Under the pieces are notes generated by a model that did not search any database, had not been told where the DNA came from, and worked only from the letters and a program-made list of their open reading frames with translations. Positions 26,493 through 34,775 of a stretch of 64,000 bases of DNA are shown here, piece after piece. Position numbers and translations under genes: made by a program. Source of the DNA: Micromonospora globbae (lineage in GTDB: Bacteria > Actinomycetota > Actinomycetes > Mycobacteriales > Micromonosporaceae); the NCBI RefSeq assembly GCF_003610785.1, contig NZ_RAQQ01000024.1, forward strand, positions 32,629 to 96,628, given 5' to 3'. Position 1 is the first letter of the stretch, and every line of letters starts with the position of its first letter.

Positions 26493-26989
26493 CCCCCGGT
26501 CGATCCGCTGGGCGGTTGCCGCTCGCACCGCTGCGGCGCCGCCGACACCGGGTTGGAATCACCGCCCTCCCGCCGCTGTTGGTGACGCGGGCGGCTTCGG
26601 TGGTGCTGACACCGGCATCCTGGTCGCCCGCGCTCGCGTCGACCCGTCGCCCGCTGCATGCGGCTCGGCCCCTGTCGATGCGGCGTTTCCGCCACGCCCG
26701 TTGCCTGTCGGCTCGACTGATCAATATCGGACCGGTCGCGTCGTCCGTCGGGTTCGCGTCGCCTGACCGGACGGCACGACGCGGCGTCTCGGCCGGCCTG
26801 TGCTGACTGTCCGTGTTCCCGAGGTGACCGGGATCGCATCCGGCCGGGGCCCGCGCATATCCGGAATGACCGACAGGCCAACCTCGTTGTGTCCCCCGTA
26901 CCGCCCGAGCACAAACCCATTTCCGGTGCGGACATCCCCCGAGGAGTGCTCATCCCCGAGCGCTTCGCATGATCGAAAGGGCAACCATC
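26493..26989. other. Long intergenic region upstream of the first transglycosylase-like gene
   Basis: This 497-bp stretch lacks convincing codon structure. It is less GC-biased than its surroundings around 26720-26990. Near the gene it contains CGAGCAC, ATCCCCCGA and GTGCTC in that order, which echo the hairpin sequences in the leaders of the two later paralogues. I looked for the c-di-AMP riboswitch that often precedes actinobacterial wall-lytic genes and saw no match. Confidence 0.4.
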
Positions 26990-27697
26990 GTGAAGCTGGA
27001 CTTCACTCGATGGCTCCCGGCCATCGCGAAGGACTCTTACCGCAAGACCGCACTGAGCGTCGTGGGTGTTGCCGCCATCGGCGGCCTCGCACTCGGGCCG
27101 ACCGCAGTGGCCGCCCCCGTCACTGCCGGACCCCACGAGGGTGCCATCGCCGCCATCGACCTCGCCACCGGCAAGCCGGGGGCGGAGCGGCACGACGACC
27201 AGGCCAAGTCGGGCCTGACCACCGGGTCCGGCCACGGCAACCCGTTCAGCGCCAAGCCGAGCCGGGACAAGCTCGTCCCGTACGGCGTCCAGGGCGCCCA
27301 GTCGCGCATCCCGCTGGACGACGCGCAGCTCTCCAACGCCAAGGCCATCATCGAGGCCGCCAAGAAGACCGGCGTGGGTGAGCGGGGCGCGGTGATCGGC
27401 GTGGCCACGTCGCTGCAGGAGTCGAAGCTGTACAATCTCGGCCACCTCGGCGCGTACAACGACCACGACTCGCAGGGCCTGTTCCAGCAGCGCCCGTCGT
27501 CCGGTTGGGGCACGCCCGACCAGATCACCGACCCGGACTACTCCGCCACCGCGTTCTTCAACGCGCTGAAGAACGTCGACGGGTGGCAGGGCCTGCCGCT
27601 GACCCAGGCCGCGCAGACCGTGCAGGTCTCGGCGTACCCGTTCGCGTACGCCCAGTGGGAGGACCAGGCGGCGGACATCGTCCAGCAGCTCTGGTGA
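26990..27697 (+). CDS. Secreted transglycosylase-like protein, paralogue 1
   Basis: The 235-residue protein starts with GTG after GAAAGGG. A signal peptide ends near residue 42 (SVVGVAAIGGLALGPTAVAAP). A variable linker follows, then a ~130-residue domain: GVQGAQSRIPLDDAQLSNAKAI, GVATSLQESKLYNLGHLG, DHDSQGLFQQRPSSGWGTP and TVQVSAYPFAYAQW. The Glu in LQES is placed like the catalytic Glu of lytic transglycosylases. The same domain occurs with peptidase domains in other actinobacterial wall enzymes, but here it stands alone. Peptidoglycan cleavage is likely but unproven. A terminator follows. Confidence 0.8.
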   Translation: MKLDFTRWLPAIAKDSYRKTALSVVGVAAIGGLALGPTAVAAPVTAGPHEGAIAAIDLATGKPGAERHDDQAKSGLTTGSGHGNPFSAKPSRDKLVPYGVQGAQSRIPLDDAQLSNAKAIIEAAKKTGVGERGAVIGVATSLQESKLYNLGHLGAYNDHDSQGLFQQRPSSGWGTPDQITDPDYSATAFFNALKNVDGWQGLPLTQAAQTVQVSAYPFAYAQWEDQAADIVQQLW

Positions 27698-27710
27698 GTG
27701 TGTCGACATT

Positions 27711-27740
27711 CGGCCGGTCCCGGTAGGGGCCGGCCGTTTG
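27711..27740 (+). terminator. Hairpin terminator with short T-run
   Basis: CGGCCGGTCCC (27711-27721) pairs with GGGGCCGGCCG (27726-27736), with one G-T pair, around GGTA. TTTG follows. Confidence 0.75.
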
Positions 27741-28312
27741 TCGTGTTCGGGCCGGGCGCGCCGGCGCTGGGGGCGGTCTGTTGCGAGCTGCTGCGCGGCG
27801 CCCCGCTCGGGCGGCCCGGGTCCGGCCATCCGGTATGCCGGGTGTCGGCCACATGGGGTGGACCTGCTCGCCCCGTGCGGTGGCGGATCGCCGGCTGTCC
27901 GGTATGGGGTGGTCTGGGGTGTGGCCGGTGGCACTCGGGGGCCGGAATCGTGGGCGGGCCGGGGTCGTTGAACACCCCTGACGGCCGAGGCAGCAGGCCC
28001 CCCGGCCTGCGTGGCCCGCCCGATCGGCGGGACCCCCGGGAATGATGGCCGGCCGCCGGTCGTTGCACCCTCATCCACGGCCCCGGTAGGGCACCGCCCC
28101 GCCGCCGCCCCCCGGCCTGGCGCCGGGGAATGACGGCCGGCCCCGGGTCGTTGGATACGGACCCGGCCCGGTGCGGCACCCCCGCCCACCACGCGCCGTG
28201 GAACCCCCCGAGACTTCCCCCCCTTTCGAGCACCCCCGTGCTCGTTCCCCTGAGATCCACGCCCTGATCCCCCGAACGGGTGTGGACCTTCACCCCCTGA
28301 GGAGCTTTGATC
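27741..28312 (+). promoter_or_regulatory. Duplicated upstream region A: three repeat modules and a two-hairpin leader
   Basis: This non-coding stretch is shared with 36880-37394. Three modules, each a CCGG-type stem followed by GTCGTTG, lie at 27941-27976, 28036-28070 and 28122-28158. Two hairpins lie near the gene. Hairpin 1 is CGAGCAC/GTGCTCG (28227-28244). Hairpin 2 is TCCACGCCC/GGGTGTGGA (28256-28286) with a 13-nt loop TGATCCCCCGAAC. The ribosome binding site GAGGAG starts 13 nt after hairpin 2. Placement and conservation suggest a structured 5' leader; no known riboswitch is recognised. Confidence 0.6.
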
Positions 28313-28903
28313 ATGAACACGATCCTGCGGAAGAGCATGCTCAGTGTCGCTGGTCTGGCGTTCGCCACCGGTGTGGCCGCCGGCCCCGTGACCGCCCACG
28401 CCGCCCCGGTGCACGAGGCGAAGCCCGTCGCGGTCGTCCACACCGACAAGCCGGGCGTGGACACCGGGAAGCTGATCCCGCACGGCACCCAGGGCGCCCA
28501 GTCCCGCATCGCCCTGAACGACGAGCAGACCGCGAACGCGAAGGCGATCATCGCGGCGACGAAGAAGAACGGCCTGCCCGAGCGGGCGGCGGTCATCTCC
28601 ATCGCCACGAGCCTGCAGGAGTCCAAGCTGGAGAACCTGGGCCACCTCGGCGACCGCAACGACCACGACTCGCTGGGCCTGTTCCAGCAGCGCCCGAGCT
28701 CGGGTTGGGGCACGCCGGAGCAGATCACCGACCCCGAGTACTCCACCACCGCCTTCCTCAAGGGCCTCAAGCAGGTCGACGGCTGGCAGGACATGCCGCT
28801 GACCGACGCCGCCCAGACGGTGCAGGTGTCGGCGTACCCGGACGCCTACGCCCAGTGGGAGCAGCAGGCCGCTGACCTGGTGGCCCAGCACTGGAACAGC
28901 TGA
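28313..28903 (+). CDS. Secreted transglycosylase-like protein, paralogue 2
   Basis: The 196-residue protein starts at ATG 28313 after GAGGAG. The signal peptide is 1-31 (LSVAGLAFATGVAAGPVTAHAA-P). The mature domain begins at GTQGAQSRIALNDEQTANAK. It carries the presumed catalytic Glu in ATSLQESKLENL, and DHDSLGLFQQRPSSGWGTPEQITDPEYS. It ends at VAQHWNS. From GKLIPHG on it is nearly identical to paralogue 3 (37395) in protein and DNA, while the signal-peptide halves differ more. This suggests recent duplication or gene conversion of the core. Confidence 0.82.
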   Translation: MNTILRKSMLSVAGLAFATGVAAGPVTAHAAPVHEAKPVAVVHTDKPGVDTGKLIPHGTQGAQSRIALNDEQTANAKAIIAATKKNGLPERAAVISIATSLQESKLENLGHLGDRNDHDSLGLFQQRPSSGWGTPEQITDPEYSTTAFLKGLKQVDGWQDMPLTDAAQTVQVSAYPDAYAQWEQQAADLVAQHWNS

Positions 28904-28916
28904 CAACCGCAACCAC

Positions 28917-28951
28917 ACGATGGCCGGCACCCCGAGGGTGCCGGCCATCGT
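28917..28951 (+). terminator. Perfect 16-bp hairpin terminator
   Basis: ACGATGGCCGGCACCC (28917-28932) pairs exactly with 28936-28951 around CGA. The sequence GGCCGGCACCC is also used in the terminator of paralogue 3 (38034-38067), so the duplication includes the terminator. Confidence 0.85.
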
Positions 28952-28982
28952 CGTGTCCCGGCCGGCCCCACCCCGTCCCGGT

Positions 28983-29037
28983 GATCATGAGGTTGGCGGG
29001 GGCGAGCCGGACATTCCTCCCCGCCAACCTCATGATC
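28983..29037. repeat. Palindromic intergenic element with 19-bp arms
   Basis: The 19-nt arms at 28983-29001 (GATCATGAGGTTGGCGGGG) and 29019-29037 are exact reverse complements around 17 nt. The same GGTGATCATGAGGTT occurs at 63729-63743 as a half-element beside the IS30 fragment. The pattern suggests a dispersed, REP-like genomic repeat. Confidence 0.75.
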
Positions 29038-29072
29038 GAGGGGGAAGGTCGGGGGCGCCTCGGTCGGCGGGC

Positions 29073-30512
29073 TCAGGGGTCGTGGCGGCCGAGGATGATG
29101 TCCACGACGGCGGCGACCAGCGCGAGCGCGATGATGATGGTCGCCACCACGAGGGCGTGCTCGAACGCCGACGTCCAGTCGCCCCGGCTGCTGGCCAGCG
29201 CGGCGAAGAACACCGAGCCGACCGCGGCGATGCCGGCGGCCGCCCCGATCCGCTGCCCGGTCTGGAGCATGCCGGCGCCGCTGCCCGCCTGCGGTATGGG
29301 CACCTCGGAGAGGGTGAGCGTCTGGTTCGGCGCGATCACCAGCCCGCTGCCCAGGCCGGCGAGGAGCAGGGGCGCCGCCGTCACCCACGGCACCGGCGCG
29401 TTCGGGAAGAGCCGGAGGGCCAGTGCCGTGCCGGCGAGGCCGAGGACCACGGCGAGCAGCCCGCCGGCGACCAGTGGTCGGCCCAGGCGGTTGACGATGC
29501 GGCCACCGAGCGCGGAGGCGGCCGCCGAGCCGAGCGCGAACGGGGTGATGGCCAGGCCGGCGATCAGGGCGCTGTAGCCGTGCCCGTTCTGCAGGAAGAG
29601 CGTGAAGATGAAGAAGATCGCCGTGAACCCGCCGAAGTAGATGAGGGCGATCAGCGCGCCCAACGTGTACGACCGGAAGCGGAACAGCTTCAGGTCGAAC
29701 AGCGGCTGCCGTTGCCGCGCGTACCGCCGTTCCCACAGCGCGAACGCGAGCAGCACCAGCAGCCCGACGGGGATGAGCGTCCACTTCCACGGCGTCCGCC
29801 ACTGCTGTTCCTGCACGAGCGGCAGCAGCACGAGCAGGACGCCGACGCCGAGCAGCACCACCCCCACGGGGTCGAGTCGGTGCTGGTCCCCGTGCCCCTT
29901 GACCCGGCTGGGGAGCAGCCGCCACCCGAGGATCATCGCGATGATGCCGACCGGCACGTTGACGAAGAAGACGTACCGCCAGCCGTGGTCCTGGCCGCCG
30001 AGGGCGATGAGCAGTCCGCCGAGCAGCGGCCCGACGGCGGTGGAGATGCCGATGGTGGCGCCCAGCAGCCCGAAGGGGCGCGCCCGCTCGGGCCCGCGGA
30101 ACATCTCCTGGATGACGCCGGTGACCTGGGGGTTGACGATGCCGGCCGCGGCGCCCTGGAGGAGTCGGGCGATGACGAGCCAGGTGGGGGAGGGCGCCAG
30201 GCCGGCGAACGCGCTGGTGAGGGTGAACAGTCCGATCCCGAAGACGAACGCGTTGCGCCGGCCCCGGGCGTCGCCGAAGCGTCCGGCGGGGACGAGGACG
30301 AGGCCGAACGTCAGCGCGTACCCGGAGAGAACCCACTGGAGGTCACTGGGCGACGCGTGGAGTGCCCGGTCCAGAGAGGGCACGGCCACGTTGACGATGC
30401 TGACGTCGAGCAACGTCATGAACGCGGCGACCAGGCCGACCCCGAGGGCCTGCCAGCGTCGCCGGTTCTCTGCTGGGTCGATGTCGGCCGGCGGGGTACC
30501 CGCCGCGCTCAT
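29073..30512 (-). CDS. DHA2-family (EmrB/QacA-type) MFS drug exporter
   Basis: The 479-residue protein has about 14 membrane segments. The family motifs are FMTLLDVSIVNVAVPSL in segment 1 (motif D1), GRFGDARGRRNAFVFGI (motif A), and RLLQGAAAGIVNPQVTGVIQEMF with GPLLGGLLI (motif C). It is a proton-driven exporter, probably of lipophilic or cationic compounds. The small gene at 30588-30824 lies 75 nt upstream on the same strand and may be co-transcribed. Confidence 0.9.
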   Translation of the reverse strand: MSAAGTPPADIDPAENRRRWQALGVGLVAAFMTLLDVSIVNVAVPSLDRALHASPSDLQWVLSGYALTFGLVLVPAGRFGDARGRRNAFVFGIGLFTLTSAFAGLAPSPTWLVIARLLQGAAAGIVNPQVTGVIQEMFRGPERARPFGLLGATIGISTAVGPLLGGLLIALGGQDHGWRYVFFVNVPVGIIAMILGWRLLPSRVKGHGDQHRLDPVGVVLLGVGVLLVLLPLVQEQQWRTPWKWTLIPVGLLVLLAFALWERRYARQRQPLFDLKLFRFRSYTLGALIALIYFGGFTAIFFIFTLFLQNGHGYSALIAGLAITPFALGSAAASALGGRIVNRLGRPLVAGGLLAVVLGLAGTALALRLFPNAPVPWVTAAPLLLAGLGSGLVIAPNQTLTLSEVPIPQAGSGAGMLQTGQRIGAAAGIAAVGSVFFAALASSRGDWTSAFEHALVVATIIIALALVAAVVDIILGRHDP

Positions 30513-30587
30513 CGTGCCCCCCGTCGACCGTCGATCATGTACCCCTGACCGCTACCCCGGCCAGCGGGGGAGGAACCCTCGCGCGGG

Positions 30588-30824
30588 TCACGCCATCTGG
30601 CGCGCGCAGAACCGCGGACCGAAATCCAGCCCGGCCATCGGCGAGTCCTCCCGGTGCAGCAGGTTCTTCTCGGTGAGCAGGTGCAGCGGAGTGTGCAGCT
30701 GCTCCTCGGTCAGCCCGGCCTCCTCGGCGATCATGTCGGGGTACGGTACCTGTCCGCGGGCCTCCAGTGCGGCGACCGCCTGGTACACCCGTTCCTCGAT
30801 CTCCGACAGTTGCACCCGCTGCAT
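30588..30824 (-). CDS. Small winged-helix-like protein
   Basis: The 78-residue protein starts at the second of two tandem ATG codons (30824), 5 nt after AAGGAGG. QLSEIEERVYQAVAALEARGQVPYPDMIAEEAGLTEEQLHTPLHLLTEKNLLHRE reads as a helix-turn-helix with a two-stranded wing, as in small transcription factors. The tail DFGPRFCARQMA is unusual. Upstream of the exporter gene, it might regulate it. I know of no named family for it. Confidence 0.7.
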   Translation of the reverse strand: MQRVQLSEIEERVYQAVAALEARGQVPYPDMIAEEAGLTEEQLHTPLHLLTEKNLLHREDSPMAGLDFGPRFCARQMA

Positions 30825-30981
30825 CATGTCCTCCTTCGGTCGCGCCCGCCGCTGGACCGGCGGTTGCGCTGCGCGGTTACCCCTTGGCCGCCCGAAGATG
30901 CCCACCCGAAAGGGGGGCGGACCGGGCGGCGCGGGGCCCTGCCGGCGGTCGGGGCGCGCCGGGGTGCCCTAGGCTGCATCC

Positions 30982-32142
30982 GTGATCGTCTGGGATCTCG
31001 CCGTGGTGGGGGCAGGCCCCGCCGGGCTCTCCGCCGCGTACGCCGCGGCCCGCGCGGGCGTACGCACCCTGGTCGTCGAGCGGGCCGCCCATCCGCGGTA
31101 CAAGACCTGCGGCGGTGGCCTGATCGGCACGTCGCTGGCCGCCGTGCAGGACCGGATCGAGGTGCCCGCCCACGACCGCGTCGACCGGGTGACGTTCACC
31201 CGCAACGGGCGGCGCCAGTTCAGCCGCCGGCACGGTGGGCCGCTCATCACGATGGTGCGCCGGGAGGAGTTCGACGACCGGTTGCGCGCCGCCGCGGTGG
31301 AGGCCGGGGCCGAGGTACGCGAGCGGGCCCCGGTGCGGGCGCTCGAACAGGACGCGGACGGCGTACGCCTGCGGCTGGCCGACGGCTCCACCGTGCGCGC
31401 GCGGACGGTGATCGGCGCGGACGGCTCCTCCGGGGTCACCGCCCGGCACGTGGGCGTCCGCTACCGGCAGGTGGACCTGGGGCTGGAGCTGGAGATCGAG
31501 GTGCCGCCGGAGCAGCAGGAGCGGTGGCGCCGCCACGTGCTGCTGGACTGGGGGCCGCTGCCCGGGTCGTACGCCTGGGTCTTCCCGAAGGGCGACCGGC
31601 TCACCGTCGGTGTGATCGCGGCGCGCGGGGAGGGGGAGCGCACGCGGGACTACCTGCGGGCGTTCGTCGACCGGCTCGGCCTGGCCGACGCCCCGGCCGC
31701 GCACGACTCCGGGCACCTGACCCGCTGCCGGGCGGAGGATTCCCCGCTGCGCCACGGGCGGGTGCTGGTCGTCGGGGACGCCGCCGGGCTGCTCGAACCG
31801 TGGAGCCGGGAGGGGATCAGCTACGCGCTGCGCTCCGGTGAGCTGGCGGGCGCGGCGGTGGCCGAGGGTGACCTGGGCGCGTACGAGCGGGCGGTGGCCG
31901 AGCGGTTGGTGCCCTCGATGCGGGCCGGCCATCGGTTGCTCGATCTCTTCTCGCGCCGGCCGGAGGCGTTCCACGGCCTCGTGGCGACCCCGCCCGGCTG
32001 GCGGATGTTCGTGCGGTTCTGCCAGGGCCGGGCGAGCTTCGACCAGGCGATGGCGCGTCCGGAGGTGCGGGCCGTCCTCGCGGTGCTGGACCGCCTGCCG
32101 GGGCCTCGCCGCCGTGACCGGCGGGACGCCGTGTCGGCCTGA
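30982..32142 (+). CDS. Geranylgeranyl-reductase-family FAD oxidoreductase
   Basis: The 386-residue protein has the FAD motif LAVVGAGPAGLSAAYAAARAG (6-26), then VVERAAHPRYKTCGGGL with the Cys-Gly-Gly-Gly typical of this family. GADGSSGVTARH and GRVLVVGDAAGLLEPWSREGISYAL complete the PHBH-like fold. Such enzymes saturate isoprenoid chains of menaquinones, lipids or chlorophyll. The target here is unknown. TAGGCT (30970-30975) ends 6 nt before the GTG with no ribosome binding site, so the message is probably leaderless. Confidence 0.87.
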   Translation: MIVWDLAVVGAGPAGLSAAYAAARAGVRTLVVERAAHPRYKTCGGGLIGTSLAAVQDRIEVPAHDRVDRVTFTRNGRRQFSRRHGGPLITMVRREEFDDRLRAAAVEAGAEVRERAPVRALEQDADGVRLRLADGSTVRARTVIGADGSSGVTARHVGVRYRQVDLGLELEIEVPPEQQERWRRHVLLDWGPLPGSYAWVFPKGDRLTVGVIAARGEGERTRDYLRAFVDRLGLADAPAAHDSGHLTRCRAEDSPLRHGRVLVVGDAAGLLEPWSREGISYALRSGELAGAAVAEGDLGAYERAVAERLVPSMRAGHRLLDLFSRRPEAFHGLVATPPGWRMFVRFCQGRASFDQAMARPEVRAVLAVLDRLPGPRRRDRRDAVSA

Positions 32143-32497
32143 CCCCGCCGTCGGCCTGACCCCGCCCGGGGGCCTCCGCACGCGCGTCCCACCTCGACGT
32201 GACAGTCCCGGAGGTCGGGCCGCCCCACGTGACCCGCTGCGCGTCGACGCGGCCTGGGTCGGCTCGGTCCGGGGCCTGTCGCCGCCGCTCACCGACGCAC
32301 CCGTTCGTCGCGCAGTCCTTCTACCACCCAGGATCCTAGGATGCCTTACGCGATGTGAGGTCCGCGGGAACCGACAAGGCACCCGACGACGAGAGCCGCG
32401 ACCAGCGGCCGAGTGGGGGAGTCGCCCACGGCCCGACGGGTGCTCGTGTCCGTGCCGTGCCGGGGCGAGAATGGACCTGCGCGAGAGGGGGTGCCCG
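32143..32497. promoter_or_regulatory. Intergenic region with a promoter-like motif
   Basis: A 28-nt motif at 32323-32350 (ACCACCCAGGATCCTAGGAT followed by GCCTTACG) closely matches 54256-54282 upstream of pgsA. It contains the palindrome ATCCTAGGAT. It probably marks a promoter or operator for the small gene at 32498. Nothing else is evident in these 355 bp. Confidence 0.4.
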
Positions 32498-32704
32498 ATG
32501 AGCGACGACCACGGTGGGCCGAGCACCGACCACGGCGAGCCGAGCTTCACCGACGAGGAGTACGCGTTCCTCCGGCACGTGCGGTTCGGCGAGCTGCCGC
32601 CCGCGGTCCGGCCCGAGGAGCGGATCGCGCTCACCGAGTCAGATCCGGGTCGGGTGCTGCCGGTCGACGACCCGGAGCGCTGGGACCTGCGGCACGGCGC
32701 CTGA
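32498..32704 (+). CDS. Small conserved hypothetical protein
   Basis: The 68-residue acidic protein starts at ATG 32498, 6 nt after GAGAGGGGG; an in-frame ATG at 32471 would add nine residues. DEEYAFLRHVRFGELPPAVRPEERIALTESDPGRVLPVDDPERWDLRHGA has a single helix and a Pro-rich remainder. I recognise no domain. It is convergent with the nucleotidase gene. Confidence 0.65.
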   Translation: MSDDHGGPSTDHGEPSFTDEEYAFLRHVRFGELPPAVRPEERIALTESDPGRVLPVDDPERWDLRHGA

Positions 32705-32722
32705 GGCCGGTGCCGGTGACGC

Positions 32723-32755
32723 GGACGGGCCGCGGGTTCACCCCACGGCCCGTCC
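32723..32755. terminator. 14-bp hairpin between convergent genes
   Basis: GGACGGGCCGCGGG (32723-32736) pairs with CCCACGGCCCGTCC (32742-32755) with one mismatch around TTCAC. It serves the small gene at 32498 and the nucleotidase. Confidence 0.75.
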
Positions 32756-32764
32756 TGGCGTCGG

Positions 32765-34555
32765 TCAGAAGACGGGCACGCCGTCGCGGACGAGCCGCCA
32801 GTTCGGCTGGAAGAAGTCGGCCGGGTCGATCGTGCCCTTCTCCTGCGCCCAGTCGATCAGCAGCTGGCGGATCTCCTGCTGCTCGTTGTAGACCTGGGTC
32901 TTGACGATGCCGGGGAAGTTCCCGCCACCACTGCGGCGGTAGTTGTTCACCGCCACGACGAACTGCGCGTCGTCGGCCACCGGGGTGTCCGTGCCGGGCA
33001 GCACGAGCCGGGTGATCCGCTGGCCCGCCGGCTTGGCGATGTCGATGTCGTAGTCGACGCCGGAGAGTGCGTCGTAGTTGTAGTCGGGCACCAACGGGTC
33101 GCTGATGGTCTCCGGGTCGACCGGTGCGCCGGGAGCGAGCGTCACGAAGTACTTCGCCGAGTACTCCAGGTAGGCGCGCACCTCGGCACCGGTGAGCACG
33201 ACCGCCTCGAGCGTGTTGTCGAAGACGTAGAGCCCCGCCACGTCGCGGATCTTCACGTCGCCGGCGGGGAAGACCGCCGTGCGGCTGAACGGCGAGGCCT
33301 GCGACAGCACCGGCAGGTCGGCGTACTGGGTGCCGGCCAGCGCCTTGGTGACCGTCTCGGCCTGGACGTGGTTGATGAAGTCCAGGATCGGGGTGTCCTT
33401 GTACCGCGACTCCACGGTCGACATCTCCACCGTGGCCCGGGCGACGACCTGGTTGACGTACGCCACGGTCTTGGCGTGCTGGGCGCGCACGGCCGCGAGG
33501 ACCTTGGGGTCCTCCACGACGGTGTTGGTGTTCAGCATGGTGGCGGACTTCTTGGTGATCGTCCACCGGCCGCGCTCGCGGGCGAGCGTGAAGTCCATCC
33601 GGGTGAGGCGCTGGCCCCACTTCGACGGCTCCGACAGCAGCACCTGCTCGCCGGTCTTCTCGTTGGTCACGAACCGCTCGACGACCTCGTTGTGCGCGTG
33701 TCCGAAGAGGATGGCGTCGATCCCGGGCACCTGCTGGGCGATCAGCGCCACCGGGTTCTCGTTCGGCAGCTCCGGTCCGTAGCTGGAGGTGCCGCTGTCG
33801 CCGCCGTGCGCCGAGATCAGCACGATGTCGGCGCCGCGCTCGCGCATGATCGGCACGTACTTCGCCGCGGTCGCGATCATGTCGTCGAAGCGCAGCCTGC
33901 CCTCGACGTTGCCGCGGTCCCAGATGGCCACGCCGGGGTTCGTGAGGCCGAGGATGCCGACCCGCAGGGTCGGTGCGGCGAAGCCGAGGGAGACCTTCTT
34001 GATGACGTACGGCAGGAAGGCCGGCTTGCCGGTCTTCGCGTTGATCGCGTTGGCGGCCAGGGCCGGGAAGCCGAGCTGGCGGATCCAGAGGTCCAGCAGC
34101 GGCAGGCCGTAGTTGAACTCGTGGTTGCCCAGCGTCACGGCGTCGTAGTCGATGATGTTCATGGCGCGGGCCATGGGGTGCTTCTCGCCGGTGCTGGTGA
34201 TCGGCTCCTGCTTGGCGTAGAAGGTGGCCAGCGGAGTGCCCTGGATGGTGTCGCCGGCGTCGAGCACGAGCGTGGCCTTGCCGCGCCGCTCGGCGCGGAT
34301 CTGGTTGATGAGCGTGGCCAGCTTCGCGACGCCGATGTCGTTGTGCTTGCTGTCGTCGTACTCGGCGTCGCGGTAGTAGTCCCAGTTGTAGACGTTCCCG
34401 TGGGTGTCGGACGTACCCAGGAGGGTGAGGTCCCAGGTGCGCTTCCCGGCCGCGCCGGCCGCGTGCGCGGGTGCGGCGGCGACGAGCGGGGCGGCGACCG
34501 CGGCGGCGGCCGCGGCGAGCACCTGCCGGCGCGAGGGACCGGAGGGAGAGGTCAT
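32765..34555 (-). CDS. Tat-exported bifunctional metallophosphatase / 5'-nucleotidase
   Basis: The 596-residue protein starts at ATG 34555 after GGAAGGG. A twin-arginine signal SRRQVLAAAAAAVAAPLVAAAPAHA occupies residues 8-33. The metallophosphatase domain has GTSDTHGNVYNWDYY, LVLDAGDTIQGTP, TLGNHEFNYG, LISAHGGD and LFGHAHNEVV, giving the full dinuclear metal site. The C-terminal nucleotidase domain spans about 370-596 (PVLSQASPFSRTAVFPAGDV, VVAVNNYRRSGGGNFPG). It should dephosphorylate extracellular nucleotides or cyclic nucleotides. Confidence 0.92.
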   Translation of the reverse strand: MTSPSGPSRRQVLAAAAAAVAAPLVAAAPAHAAGAAGKRTWDLTLLGTSDTHGNVYNWDYYRDAEYDDSKHNDIGVAKLATLINQIRAERRGKATLVLDAGDTIQGTPLATFYAKQEPITSTGEKHPMARAMNIIDYDAVTLGNHEFNYGLPLLDLWIRQLGFPALAANAINAKTGKPAFLPYVIKKVSLGFAAPTLRVGILGLTNPGVAIWDRGNVEGRLRFDDMIATAAKYVPIMRERGADIVLISAHGGDSGTSSYGPELPNENPVALIAQQVPGIDAILFGHAHNEVVERFVTNEKTGEQVLLSEPSKWGQRLTRMDFTLARERGRWTITKKSATMLNTNTVVEDPKVLAAVRAQHAKTVAYVNQVVARATVEMSTVESRYKDTPILDFINHVQAETVTKALAGTQYADLPVLSQASPFSRTAVFPAGDVKIRDVAGLYVFDNTLEAVVLTGAEVRAYLEYSAKYFVTLAPGAPVDPETISDPLVPDYNYDALSGVDYDIDIAKPAGQRITRLVLPGTDTPVADDAQFVVAVNNYRRSGGGNFPGIVKTQVYNEQQEIRQLLIDWAQEKGTIDPADFFQPNWRLVRDGVPVF

Positions 34556-34775
34556 GATGTGCCCTTCCATGGGGGTGGACGCGCCGGTGGGCGCCGAGCG
34601 CACCATAACCACCGCTCGTCACTCCTGTCACAGGGGCCCGATCAGTCACCGTCCGTGAGCGCCGTCGGGGCGGGAGGTCGGCGCCGGGTGCCGGCGTCGC
34701 GTCCGGCGGTTTCCGGGCGATGTGCCCGGGTAGGGCGGTGGGGGACCGTTCCGGCAGGTGCGCGAGGAGACGTCG

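Noticed and set aside
27941..28158. CRISPR-like array suggested by regular repeats
   Set aside because: Only three imperfect modules exist, spacers are not uniform or unique between copies A and B, and there are no cas genes.
27738..28300. Open frames on both strands through the duplicated upstream region
   Set aside because: Frames are Pro/Arg/Gly-rich, lack ribosome binding sites and differ between the two copies, whereas the modules and hairpins are conserved as nucleic acid.
26493..28312. c-di-AMP (ydaO-type) riboswitch upstream of the wall-lytic-like genes
   Set aside because: Such riboswitches precede many actinobacterial rpf/NlpC genes, but I found none of the conserved sequence blocks in either leader.
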